From a virus: a stretch of 26,135 nucleotides of DNA. Below are positions 1 to 9,800 of the stretch, piece by piece; position 1 is the stretch's first letter, and each line of letters begins with the position of its first letter. Made by a program: the position numbers and the translations under genes. The stretch spans positions 1 through 26,135 of IMG/VR virus record IMGVR_UViG_3300021389_000133, one strand, 5' to 3'. The notes beneath the pieces were generated by a model that did not search any database, was not told the origin of the DNA, and was given only the letters and a program-made list of their open reading frames with translations.

Positions 1-3000
1 AATTAAAAGCACTTAACTGTTGACCTCCCTCAACCATAGGTTTTCCGTTGAAATCAGTTTTTAACATTGTATCAACAAACCCAGCCATTTCAGATTTAGG
101 AGTTTTGTTACCTTTATACTCTCTATCTAGTATACCTTGTAAATCACTTGACTTTCTAACTAAGTTACCACTATTATCTTCTACTCTTTTTCTATTTGCT
201 GAATCTATTCTTTTCTTAGTTAACCTACCCATTTTACCACTATCAAAACCTTTCATGTGGTCCGCTAAGTACGCTGCGGCATTTTGTGGTGAGTTTATAT
301 CGTAATCACTATTAAATATACTCATGAAACCAGCTTTGTTACTATATAGTTTTTTCTTGTAAGGACCGTTTTGATCTCTTTGTATAGCGTCTTGTATATA
401 GTTACCATACTCAGCGTGCACCATTATATCTTGCTCGTTCCAAGGTTTCATTGGATCAAACTTAGTGTACTCAGCATTACCAATAATACGCGATATAGCT
501 TCAGCGTGTACAGGTCCAGCATTTTCAGAAGCCCAGTTAGCTAGATTTGTAGAGTAGTTGACAAGCTCAGTATCGTTAAAAGCTAAATTATCAACAGCAT
601 GTTTTATTTCATGTGACAACACAGTTCCTTGCGTAAGCTTACCATCAGCAAGATTTTTAGCTGCAGCCGCTTGGTCTGTAACTATATATTTGTTACCAAC
701 TATCATACCAAAAGTTTCTCCTGATTTTAACTCAGCAATTAAATCGTTAGCGCTTTCACCTTTTCTAAGCTCACCGTTTTGTTCCATATCTCTAAGCTCT
801 TGCTCAAAGTTACCATCAACAGCTTCAACTACTTTTAAACTTTCTAATCTTTTGTCAGATAAAAAGTCGCTAGCGTTAACGTTTTCACTTTTAAATCTAG
901 AAACTCCTTCAGCTTTAAAACCACCAAATAGTTTACCTAGTCTTTCGTATTCTTTATCATATCTAGCTTCTTGATCTGCTTGTCTTTTCTTTTGCTTGTA
1001 TTTTTTCTTTGGACCTAAACTAGCTTCAACCATACCAACTAAGCCTGGATCAGCTTTTGCTTCAGCTATTATTTGGTTTTTTAAATCACCTTTTACAACT
1101 CTATGTACTTCGACTGCTTTCTGTCTATCAGTCATGTCTTTATAGGCAGGATTGTTTTTTAACAAATTTTTATGGACAGCTTCACCTCTTGTTCCCCAAA
1201 CTTTGTGACCGTTTTTATAATCGATCTTACCCATTATCTTTTCTTTCTGATCACGAGCTGTTTTTAATCTATTGTCAAACTCTTTTTTGTCTCTACCTTT
1301 TAAACTATCAGAGTGCTCTGTTAATTTGTTGTCTATTATAACTTGAGAGTCACCAGGTATAACACCAGCGTCATTATATATATTGTCTAGCACAATACCA
1401 TTTCTAAGCAAGTCTCTAGTACCATCACCACCTAGCAACATACCACCAACTTCCATATCGTTTTGTAGAACAACAGATTTTTTATACTCCTCTTGTATAC
1501 CAGTTCTTAACTGCTCTTTCATTATCTCACCATCCGGCGTGTTTGGTAAGGTAGCTATATCCATTTTGTACTTATCTATAATAGCTTTGCTTTTATTAAA
1601 AGCATCTCTCTGCTCTTTAGTCTGTACTCTATTCATTATAGCTGTAGAAGCAATACCAGGACCATTCATTCCACCACCGACAATAAGTGAACTAGCCACA
1701 ACGTCGTCCCAACCTTCAAAATCAAAATCTCTACCTAGTATTAAGCTTTCTGAAGCAGCATCACCAAAGTGAATAGATAATTCTTCAGCGATCTCACCAC
1801 CGGTTCTTTTTGCAAACTCAAGACCAGAGCTTGCCCAGTATCTAGCATTTTTCTGCGTTATAGCGTTTAGTATATCATCACCAGGTCCTTTTATAAAACC
1901 TTTTACAAGTCTATTAGCATTAGGTATTGTACCAGCAACCATTGTAATACCACCTTCAATAACACCACTAACCGTTGCTTGTGCTAGTATCTCATCATCA
2001 CTCATTTTTCCAATAGCAACTGTCTCTTCTAAATTAGCTTTTTGATTTATATAGTCTTCGTAAGACATAAAATCTTTATTTTCTTCTAGCTCTTTTAGTT
2101 TTTCTTCAGCACCAATAGATGCATTTCTTTGTATTGTTAAATCAGCAAACTTAGTAGTACCAGAATTTAAACCAAACATTGTTGATGTTAACGCACTAGC
2201 AACTACAGTGCTACCAGTTAAAGCAGATCCAGCACCAGCAGTACCAACGGCAAGCAAAACATTAAAACCTTGTTGTGCACCTGTTTGTTTAGTGTACTTC
2301 CACTTTTGACCAGTAGCTACAGCTGTACTATAGTCTAAAGCTACTTCGTATTTTTCAGAACCAGCTTGTCTACTCTTGTGTCTATTTATAGCTTCATCAC
2401 TACCAAATAATATAGGGAATGTATCTCCAAAACTAGCAACACTATCTTCAAACATGTCTAACATTTGTCTAGTTGTATTACTATCTCTGTTAGCTATTTC
2501 TCTTATTTTTTTAGTGTCTTGATCTTGGTTCTCTTTCATCCAAAGATTAAGTCTATCACTTTCAGTGGTTACTGTTTGTTTGTAAGATTGTTTATGTAAT
2601 TGTTCTTGATCTCTTACTTGGTTTAAGTATGCTTGGTACTCTGCGGCTTTAGGACCAATAGCTTTGTAAATATTATTACCGTTACTATCTTGACTTGTTT
2701 CAACTCTAACGCCATCTTCAGCTGCTTTTTGAGCTATTTCTTTTGCAAATCTAAAAGTATTCTGCATACTTTTCTTGTATGTTTCTCCAGCTATTTTAGT
2801 ATTTTCCTCTATAGTGTTATACTGTTCTTCTAGCTGTTTAGCTTCTTGTTGCGCATCAACTCTAGCGCCATACTTAACTAGAACAGTATTGTTGTCCTCT
2901 GATAATCTTTTAGAATATTCCGCGTTCCAAACAACCTCGTTAGCCGCATCATTAACACGCTGCATTGATCTATCAAAAACATCATTGTTTTTAGCTTCAT

Positions 3001-4129
3001 CAAATATTGCTTGACCTTCCGGGCTTAATGAGTTTCTAACTTCATCAGAAAACATTTGGTCAAATCTTTTTGATTGCCAGTTTTCTTCAGGATTATATTC
3101 TGTATCACGTATAGGGTTGTTAACAAAAGCTTGTACTTTTTTAAAATCTTCTTCAGACATACCTTGAAAAGCTACTTGCATGTCTCGACCATACTGGTCA
3201 GTTTTTGTATAGGCATCTTTAGAAGCGCTCATATCTATTTTTCTACCTAAATCAGTCTGTGCTCTATTTCTAACGTTGACTTGCTCTTTTAAATAATTTT
3301 GAGCCTTGTTCATTAACTTACTTTTATCTTCAATAGTAAAATTTTCTCTATTGTTAAAAAAGTCTTCAACACCAGCAACACCAATGTTGCCAGTTAAATC
3401 TTCACTAGAAACCCATTTATTATTAGAATCATAACTACCTCTTTGTATTTTGTAACCTTTACCTATAGATTTTTCACTAGTAGGAACTATTCTAATACCT
3501 ATTTCTTTATAACCTTCGTTTGCTTCTTGAACATCTTTATCGTCAAATCTTCTCTCACCATCTCTAAAACCACCAAACTGACCAAATGAATCAGCGCCAA
3601 CCAATAAGTTAAAGCCAGGTCCATCTTTTATAAAGGCTTGTTCTTGTTCGTCAGCGCGTTGTTTTATTACTTCTAATTTTGCTATCGATGCAGCACTACC
3701 ATCTAAATCTATATTATCTCTAAAACCAGGTCCAGATATATTAACTCTATTACCAATTGATCCTGTAGCTTGTACAGTTATACCAGAGTTTGGATATGCT
3801 TTGTTAAAACTAGAAATAAAATCATCTTCGTTTTTCTTAGCCCAGGTAACAGGCGCGCCGTTATCCCAGTCATTTTCAGGTGTTAAAGCTGCTAATCTAG
3901 TTTTTTCTTCTTCTTTAACTTTTTCTACTTCTAAGTTTTTTTCTTTTTTCTTATTATTTATAACCGCAAGTTGCTCTGCATTGCTTGTCTCTTCAGCTTT
4001 GTATTCACCTTGCTTGTTAGCGACATACAGTTTTACAGCACTATTAATTTTATCTAAAGGTACGCTATCGTTTTTCATTTTAGCAATAGCACCAAGTATT
4101 TCTTGCTTGTGGTTATCTCTTAAATTCAT
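1..4129 (-). CDS. Giant internal virion/ejection-type protein with HExxH metallopeptidase motif; 3' end outside window
   Basis: The frame opens at ATG 4129 and has no stop to the left edge (1376 codons visible). It was too open-ended to appear as a closed ORF, but I translated it. The N-terminal third is charged and mixed (TPENDWDNGAPVTWAKK). Around residues 350-600 it is helical and Gln/Lys-rich. About 613-657 is an Ala/Gly/Thr-rich hydrophobic stretch (NVLLAVGTAGAGSALTGST), with further Gly/Ala segments near 705-735 and 810. Residues 1173-1177 are HEIKH in GTVLSHEIKHAVDN, a gluzincin-type zinc motif, with E1210 or E1240 (VHAEYGNYI) as possible third ligand. By size, position and composition it resembles T7 gp16-type ejection proteins, with a peptidase domain instead of, or besides, a lytic transglycosylase. 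The function of the peptidase is inferred from the motif only. Confidence 0.75.
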   Translation of the reverse strand, partial: MNLRDNHKQEILGAIAKMKNDSVPLDKINSAVKLYVANKQGEYKAEETSNAEQLAVINNKKKEKNLEVEKVKEEEKTRLAALTPENDWDNGAPVTWAKKNEDDFISSFNKAYPNSGITVQATGSIGNRVNISGPGFRDNIDLDGSAASIAKLEVIKQRADEQEQAFIKDGPGFNLLVGADSFGQFGGFRDGERRFDDKDVQEANEGYKEIGIRIVPTSEKSIGKGYKIQRGSYDSNNKWVSSEDLTGNIGVAGVEDFFNNRENFTIEDKSKLMNKAQNYLKEQVNVRNRAQTDLGRKIDMSASKDAYTKTDQYGRDMQVAFQGMSEEDFKKVQAFVNNPIRDTEYNPEENWQSKRFDQMFSDEVRNSLSPEGQAIFDEAKNNDVFDRSMQRVNDAANEVVWNAEYSKRLSEDNNTVLVKYGARVDAQQEAKQLEEQYNTIEENTKIAGETYKKSMQNTFRFAKEIAQKAAEDGVRVETSQDSNGNNIYKAIGPKAAEYQAYLNQVRDQEQLHKQSYKQTVTTESDRLNLWMKENQDQDTKKIREIANRDSNTTRQMLDMFEDSVASFGDTFPILFGSDEAINRHKSRQAGSEKYEVALDYSTAVATGQKWKYTKQTGAQQGFNVLLAVGTAGAGSALTGSTVVASALTSTMFGLNSGTTKFADLTIQRNASIGAEEKLKELEENKDFMSYEDYINQKANLEETVAIGKMSDDEILAQATVSGVIEGGITMVAGTIPNANRLVKGFIKGPGDDILNAITQKNARYWASSGLEFAKRTGGEIAEELSIHFGDAASESLILGRDFDFEGWDDVVASSLIVGGGMNGPGIASTAIMNRVQTKEQRDAFNKSKAIIDKYKMDIATLPNTPDGEIMKEQLRTGIQEEYKKSVVLQNDMEVGGMLLGGDGTRDLLRNGIVLDNIYNDAGVIPGDSQVIIDNKLTEHSDSLKGRDKKEFDNRLKTARDQKEKIMGKIDYKNGHKVWGTRGEAVHKNLLKNNPAYKDMTDRQKAVEVHRVVKGDLKNQIIAEAKADPGLVGMVEASLGPKKKYKQKKRQADQEARYDKEYERLGKLFGGFKAEGVSRFKSENVNASDFLSDKRLESLKVVEAVDGNFEQELRDMEQNGELRKGESANDLIAELKSGETFGMIVGNKYIVTDQAAAAKNLADGKLTQGTVLSHEIKHAVDNLAFNDTELVNYSTNLANWASENAGPVHAEAISRIIGNAEYTKFDPMKPWNEQDIMVHAEYGNYIQDAIQRDQNGPYKKKLYSNKAGFMSIFNSDYDINSPQNAAAYLADHMKGFDSGKMGRLTKKRIDSANRKRVEDNSGNLVRKSSDLQGILDREYKGNKTPKSEMAGFVDTMLKTDFNGKPMVEGGQQLSAFN

Positions 4130-4140
4130 TTAATATTATT

Positions 4141-5319
4141 TTATGATGTATACTGTCCAAGTATATCTTCGTCAGATACGTTATATTGTGATTTTTTAAA
4201 AGCCGTAGTAAAACCTGCTTTCTTATTGTACTGGTTTTCTAGGTGTTTTGTTATATAACCTTCCATTAAACTCATAGTAGCTTCTTCTTTAAAAAAGTCA
4301 TTAGACCTATTTGTTAATGCATCTACTATTTTTTCTTTATCTTCTTTAGATATTTTTTCAGCTTCTTGAGGGCTTAACTTACCGTCACCATCAGTGTCAT
4401 AAGGATTTGGCTTTGTACCCATACCTATACTTTCGTAAGTAATTTTATTTAACTCTGGGGCATCAAACAGATCATCTTTGAAGCTACTACCAGTTCCTAG
4501 CACATCATCGTTTATTAATGATACTATATTAGCCGTTTTAAGTATTTTGTTTACTTGCAACTTGTTTGCCTCGTAGTCAAAGCCACCATACTTCTCATCG
4601 CCACTAACAGCTATGTCTGCCGCGGCTTGACCCATAACTACATCTCTTAGTTTTTGAACTTGATTTATACTAACAACATCTTCTTTAGCGTCAGCAAGTT
4701 TGTTTTCTAATTCTTGTTTAGTATACCACTTACCATTGTACTCCATTGACTGTACCCATTTGCCATCAACATCTTCTATTTTTATAGGTGTGTTTGGATC
4801 AAGAACAGCTTTAAATAAATTTTGGTCATCAGCACCTAAGTTTTTTGTAAAGTTAGGCATTTCTTTACCATCAACACTAACAGTATCAAAAGTCTTAGCC
4901 ACATCTAATCTAAAATCTTTTGTTTGCTCTGTTAAAACCTTTAGCTCTTTCATACGAGTACCATTTTTAGCAACACCATCTTTGTCACCATCAATTTCAT
5001 ATTCATTATTTTGCTCACCAAGCTGCTTAACAACTTTATTAAAGGCATCGTAATGATTATTACCTAATCCACCGCCAGCATCTAAAACGCCATTAGCTAA
5101 TTCTTGACCATCTTTTTTAGCTTGTGCTATCTCGTTTTTTTCATTTTCTTTTTTGTCAACTATAGCTTTGCCAACCTTTTGAAGACCATCTGCTATACCA
5201 CCGACAACAGTTTCAGTCTGTGATTTTTCTTTTGCTCTAATTAAATCTGCTTCATTAGCTAGCGCATTACCTTGTAGCATTCTATCTTCAGCAGAAAATT
5301 TTATAGGTGTTTTACTCAT
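4141..5319 (-). CDS. Virion-type protein with an EF-hand-like calcium loop, 392 aa
   Basis: I chose the Met at 5319 because it gives the leader AAATTAAAAATAATATAAAA and avoids a 29-base overlap; a longer version starts at 5361. The protein is charged and mainly helical. Near the C-terminus (residues 308-319 from this start, bases 4363-4398) it has DTDGDGKLSPQE, a perfect EF-hand/dockerin-like loop with D1, D3, D5, G6 and E12. A weaker DGDKDG loop lies at 110-115. Neighbours are internal-virion candidates, so it may be packaged and need calcium for folding or assembly. The C-terminus ends DEDILGQYTS. I do not recognise the family, and no catalytic motif was found. The next gene starts about 11 bases after the stop. 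Confidence 0.65.
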   Translation of the reverse strand: MSKTPIKFSAEDRMLQGNALANEADLIRAKEKSQTETVVGGIADGLQKVGKAIVDKKENEKNEIAQAKKDGQELANGVLDAGGGLGNNHYDAFNKVVKQLGEQNNEYEIDGDKDGVAKNGTRMKELKVLTEQTKDFRLDVAKTFDTVSVDGKEMPNFTKNLGADDQNLFKAVLDPNTPIKIEDVDGKWVQSMEYNGKWYTKQELENKLADAKEDVVSINQVQKLRDVVMGQAAADIAVSGDEKYGGFDYEANKLQVNKILKTANIVSLINDDVLGTGSSFKDDLFDAPELNKITYESIGMGTKPNPYDTDGDGKLSPQEAEKISKEDKEKIVDALTNRSNDFFKEEATMSLMEGYITKHLENQYNKKAGFTTAFKKSQYNVSDEDILGQYTS

Positions 5320-5332
5320 TTTTATATTATTT

Positions 5333-5977
5333 TTAATTTGTTCCTCCAAAACCAAATCCATTTGTAACTCCTCCGGTTACATAGTCTGTAACACCACCTA
5401 TTGCTGCGTTAGTAGCATCAGCCTTTTCTTTTTGTGCTATAGCAGCTTTTGATTGAGCTGTGGCATAGTCTTGCGCATCCATACCGTAGAGAGTACTAAT
5501 CTTGTTTTTCTCATCTTTTCTCATTTGTACTTCACCTTCAATTTCTTTATCTTGTATTCTAGCCTCTTCACCAAGAGCTAATTTTTGATTAGCAGCTTCT
5601 TGCTCGCCAATAGATGAAGCTGATTTTTGAGCAGCTAACGCGCCTTCATTAGCCATAGCTTGAGCTAGACCAGCAATACCAGAACTACCAGCAGATCCTT
5701 TTAGATTGTTTAATATATTTGCTTGTGATTGTTGTTGTTTCTGAGAGGCAAACTCAGCTTCTTTTTGGTTTACAGTAAGGTCTTCATAAACATTATCCAT
5801 GTTCATAAAAGGATTACTAATATCTAAATTAGCAAACTGTTCTTTTCTAGCGTCCATTTCAGCTTTAGCGTTTTTAGCTTCTTCTTCAGCTGCTTTTTTT
5901 CTTTTATTAGCTTGAACTCCTTTAAAAATACTATGGCCGACCTTGACAGCTGCTACGCCTGCAAGTATAAAACTCAT
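5333..5977 (-). CDS. Internal virion (ejection) protein candidate, 214 aa
   Basis: Ala/Gln/Lys-rich, mainly helical protein with a hydrophobic N-terminus (MSFILAGVAAVKVGHSIFKG), then a charged coiled-coil-like stretch (KRKKAAEEEAKNAKAEMDARKEQ) and an Ala/Gly region (GSAGSSGIAGLAQAMANEGALA). The C-terminus is Gly-rich and ends NGFGFGGTN. This layout and position just before larger virion proteins resemble T7 gp14-type internal proteins, which form an ejected outer-membrane pore for DNA entry. Sequence similarity to gp14 cannot be claimed by eye. Its stop lies 14 bases inside the ATG-anchored alternative start of the next gene (5361), so the later start at 5319 for that gene is preferred. Confidence 0.6.
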   Translation of the reverse strand: MSFILAGVAAVKVGHSIFKGVQANKRKKAAEEEAKNAKAEMDARKEQFANLDISNPFMNMDNVYEDLTVNQKEAEFASQKQQQSQANILNNLKGSAGSSGIAGLAQAMANEGALAAQKSASSIGEQEAANQKLALGEEARIQDKEIEGEVQMRKDEKNKISTLYGMDAQDYATAQSKAAIAQKEKADATNAAIGGVTDYVTGGVTNGFGFGGTN

Positions 5978-5980
5978 ATC

Positions 5981-6433
5981 TTATTTATTTTGATTAATGT
6001 ATTCTTCATATTCTTTAAAATCTTTAGCTACAATCTCTTTTTCTAACCACTCTATGTCTTGGGAGTTTGTAGGGTTTTTATGTATATTAACAAATATACT
6101 TTGTTTATTTGCACGTATTACTCTTTTTGTTCCTGGCGTTGCTACAACATAACATGGCGCTATGTAATCTTCTACACTATCCTCTGTAACAACAGATATG
6201 TGTCCAGTTAATAAAAACCAGACATGTAAGTGTTTGTGTATTGCTCCAACAACTACAGATCCTACATCCATAGACATTTGTCGTACATATATACCATCTG
6301 CGAAAGTATGTTTCAAAGGGAATATCTTTGAGTCATGATGTGTGACGATATTAACCTCATCAGCATTATCAACTAGAGCATTTTGAAAATCTAAGATTTT
6401 CTTTCTAGTAGATAACTTAATATCTTTATTCAT
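5981..6433 (-). CDS. Cupin-fold protein within the virion gene block, 150 aa
   Basis: A single-domain cupin (double-stranded beta-helix). The first cupin motif is at residues 58-77 (GSVVVGAIHKHLHVWFLLTG), with H66, H68 and H70 as possible metal ligands. The second is around 98-120 (ATPGTKRVI ... FVNIHKNP), with H118. The C-terminal helix begins near SQDIEWLEKEIVAK. Cupins include metal-dependent enzymes and sugar- or ligand-binding proteins; which this is cannot be judged. Its place between a small structural gene and internal virion proteins suggests a virion part or a host-effect protein delivered early. I recall similar 'GAIHK..H' cupins in other marine phage genomes. There is a 41-base gap upstream, with an A/T-rich leader and no Shine-Dalgarno. 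Confidence 0.8.
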   Translation of the reverse strand: MNKDIKLSTRKKILDFQNALVDNADEVNIVTHHDSKIFPLKHTFADGIYVRQMSMDVGSVVVGAIHKHLHVWFLLTGHISVVTEDSVEDYIAPCYVVATPGTKRVIRANKQSIFVNIHKNPTNSQDIEWLEKEIVAKDFKEYEEYINQNK

Positions 6434-6474
6434 ATTATATTTAATTATACTTAAATAATCACACTTTTTTTGCG

Positions 6475-6816
6475 TTATTTACTACTTTCAAACGTATCGG
6501 TGGCAACACCAAACAACTCTGCATATACAGTTCCACTGTTTTTCATTTTAACTTCGGCAAAATAACCTAGCAAACTACTCAGATTAGCCTTGTTATCTTT
6601 AGTGAAAAATATGTAAGCATTTGACGGTGGAACAGAAAGATTGTTCGCTATAGTTATAGAAGATCCTGATATAGCAGTTATAGTTCCTATAGAAACTATG
6701 TTTGACTGTGTTGCTACAGAAAAACCACCAGAGCTAGAAGTTGGTGTATAATAAGCAAAGTCTCCTACTTGACAAGATGTGTTTAGCGCTTGGTTAAATG
6801 TTAGTGTTACTGGCAT
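6475..6816 (-). CDS. Small structural-type protein, 113 aa
   Basis: A beta-rich small protein starting two bases after the nozzle stop. It opens with MPVTLTFNQALNTSCQVGDFAYYTP, continues with strand-rich Ser/Ile/Thr repeats (GTITAISGSSITI) and ends with LLGYFAEVKMKNSGTVYAEL and then SSK. I remember this ending ('GY.AEVK..N....AELF....E.SSK') from small proteins beside nozzle genes in marine phages, probably virion components, but no function is established to my knowledge. The central 'GDFAYYTPTSSS' resembles turns in tail-tip domains. It could decorate the nozzle or act as an adaptor. Base composition matches the neighbours. Confidence 0.7.
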   Translation of the reverse strand: MPVTLTFNQALNTSCQVGDFAYYTPTSSSGGFSVATQSNIVSIGTITAISGSSITIANNLSVPPSNAYIFFTKDNKANLSSLLGYFAEVKMKNSGTVYAELFGVATDTFESSK

Positions 6817-6817
6817 A

Positions 6818-9800
6818 TTATGTTAGTGTTAGAAAGTCAGGTTTTAATGTTATGTTTCCGTTAGGTACAGTAGCACTACCTTTTTTACCGTAAGAAGTTA
6901 TTGCTATAGTACCTACCACAGTTGCTTGTGTACCAGTCTCGTTTACTACAGTAGAAGACTCAGTCCATATGTAGCTATAATCAGATTCTGTTTGTAAAAT
7001 AGAATGCTGAGGTGCTACACCGGTAGTATTTTGGCTTAAAGTAACAACTTTAGTAGTAGTGTTTACCCCAGCAATAATAGTATTATCAGGTATAAAACCT
7101 TTACCAGATCCACTACTAACTCTCATACCAACTTTTACTCCAGTAACTCTAGTTAAAGTAACAGTGTTTGTGCCACTAGCAGTGTCTTGAGCTAGTTTGT
7201 AAAGACCACCAGCTCCATCAAACATATCACCTCCAGCATTGACAATTTTTGCTAAACCACCAGATTGACTATTGAAATTAAGCTCTACAGGATATGTTTT
7301 TATATTAACAGATGATAGTTGAGTTCCTTCCATAGCGCTAGGTATAGTTGTAGAACCAGTAGTAGTAACAGTTCCACCGTTTGAAGTTTCAGTACCACCT
7401 GTAACAGTTATAGTTCCGGTTTGCACTACCACATCAAAAGTTGTTTCATTAACAGCGTCAGGCACATTTGACTGTAAAGTTAAGTTTGTACCAGATCCAC
7501 TGTTACCAGCTAAAAGTATTATACTATATGTTCCACCAGCATTTGATTCGTTAGAGTCAATAGGTACTGTTATTGTGTCTTGGTGTACTGGCGCTGTAGA
7601 TAAATCTGCAGAAGTAACTTCAAAACTACCAACATGTGTTGAGTTTGAAAAGTCCCAAGCGTTTGTGCTAAAGTTATACGATCCAGTTAAAGCGGTATTA
7701 GCACTATTGTTTTTACCAACTTTTATTCTATAGTGACCAACGCTGTTTGTTGTTACTGGTATAACCTGAGCTCCACCAGCAAAAACTTGGCCAAGATAAC
7801 CAACAGCTGTAACTCTTGGTCCACTAGCCGGTATAGCTACAGTATTATTAGTAAATCTAATATCATGTAATAATGAATCAAAATCAGCAGGATCACTAAT
7901 AGCAGGTGGCGTGTAGAATATCTCTACATCAGCAGATTGTATTCTATTTGTAAGACCAGACGTAGTATAGTTATTGTTCGTGATAACCCAAGAGTAACTA
8001 GAACTATAAGCAATATTTGAAGGTAGCGGGTTCCAAACAACCTCAACACCATTATTAGAGCCAGATAACGGTTGTAACTCATAGCCACTATCAGCTGTTA
8101 CAGTATATTTAGCTACTAAAGTTGTAACCCCGTCAGCAACCACACCGGTATGTTTATCTGTGAAAAAGCTTGGGTTTGTACTACCTGTATATCCATTATC
8201 AGAAGTTCTAGTTATATTAGTTATAGTTCCTCTTGACACTACTATGTGATCTGGATTACTAGCTCCTTCGCCTGTTGTTGTTGGTTCATCTACAAAACTA
8301 ACTCTAAACAAACTAGTTCTATTAGGTGCTCCATGTGCTATAGGTGGTATTGCTGATCCATTATAATCAACATCTACATATATATTTTTATTAGCACTAG
8401 GCATTGTAAAAGAATTATAATATATTTGCACGTTTATTCTGTTACCTGGATCACCAGCTATACCATTGTTTGTAAATTCAACTTTAGCAACTTCAGCATC
8501 AGCATTCCAACCTCCTGCAGCCGTGTAAATATAAGTTGTTGAGTTTCCGCTACCAGAAGTTGTGGCTGTACCACCAGGAACAATAAAGTCAGCGGCGTCT
8601 AAATTAAATCCGGAGTATTGTGCAACACCTTGAGAGTTTAAAACATCATTAGTTATTACTGCGTAAATTTGCCCAGCACCTGAAGGAAGACCTTCTGTCA
8701 TCGTAACCGTAGGGCCATCTAAAAATCTAAAGTCAGTTGAATCAGCAGTTGAGTCCCAATTAGTACCACTAGAAGATTGAGACCTAACAGCTACTGTTGT
8801 TATATAGTTGTTCGATGTTGAACCACTACTTGATTTTGAATCATAAACTCCAATACCTTGAACTGAAAATTCTTTTTGATCCATGTTTGATAAAGTAGAA
8901 GAAACACCTTTAACTGTAGCAAACCATTTACCTTCTTTATCTTTAAACTCTATGTTTTCAGCTTCTTGTAAGTCAGTAGTCATAGTGTCTAAATACCAAC
9001 CTTGTTTAGCGTTTAAGTTATAATATTCTTTATCTGTGTAATCAGTACCATTTAATGTTACCGTTTGAAACTGTGTTATTCTTGATTGTGTACCTTCATA
9101 GTTTAAAGCGCCAAAGCTTTTTACAGAGCTAGGATTATTATTAAAAATTAAAGTTACGTCAGAATAATGTTGCGTTCCATAAAAATTATTTGCAACAGCG
9201 TTTTGGTGATGCTGCCACATGCTACCATGTTTAAATGTATAGTATTCGTTATTTAAACTAACACCAAACTCTAAACCATTAAAATCTTTAAAACTACTCC
9301 AACCTTTTGATTTTTCATTCCACGTAACAGTTTTTGTTATAGGTCTTAGTTGGAACTTGTCCATCTTAGTGCAAGTTGTTAAGTTGAACTCATCTTTTTT
9401 ATCATCATAACTACCTATTACATAAGCTAGATCTTTTAAGTTATCGTTAAAATAATCTTTCATACCTATGTCAGATATAACTTGTATTGAAGCGTTTCCA
9501 GTTAGTTTTAATACTTGGCTTCTAGCTTGATCACACCAGTATATAGCATCAGAAGTTACTGTAACAGACTCTGGGTTTGTTGATATACCATACTCACCTT
9601 GTATTGGTGTTGCTGATCCTAGCACAACTGTTGACGATAAAACATTTGAACTTCCATCAGCATTAAATAAAGCGTCTTTATTTGTCTGTATACTTAAAAT
9701 CTTATCTTCACATAAAGCCAAAGTGTTTGTATTTCTAGCTATTATATGCTGTATACTACCGTAACTAGGGTTTAAGTCTTTTGTTATAGCTTCAGCTTGT

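Noticed and set aside
48-1772. Plus-strand open frames with hydrophobic, Ser/Leu-rich products at the left end
   Set aside because: They lie antisense to the uninterrupted giant minus-strand frame; their composition is what the complement of a Lys/Glu/Ala-rich gene gives. Similar plus-strand frames elsewhere (for example 4700-5053, 24161-24469) are rejected for the same reason.
5320-5361. Upstream start (5361) for the EF-hand protein
   Set aside because: It would overlap the preceding gene by 29 bases and add a short segment unlike the rest; the Met at 5319 has an A-rich leader like the other genes. The longer start is not excluded.
6434-6474. Hairpin terminator between the 113-aa gene and the cupin gene
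   Set aside because: Only an AT-only AAATAA/TTATTT pairing with a 17-base loop is visible, too weak to support a terminator.
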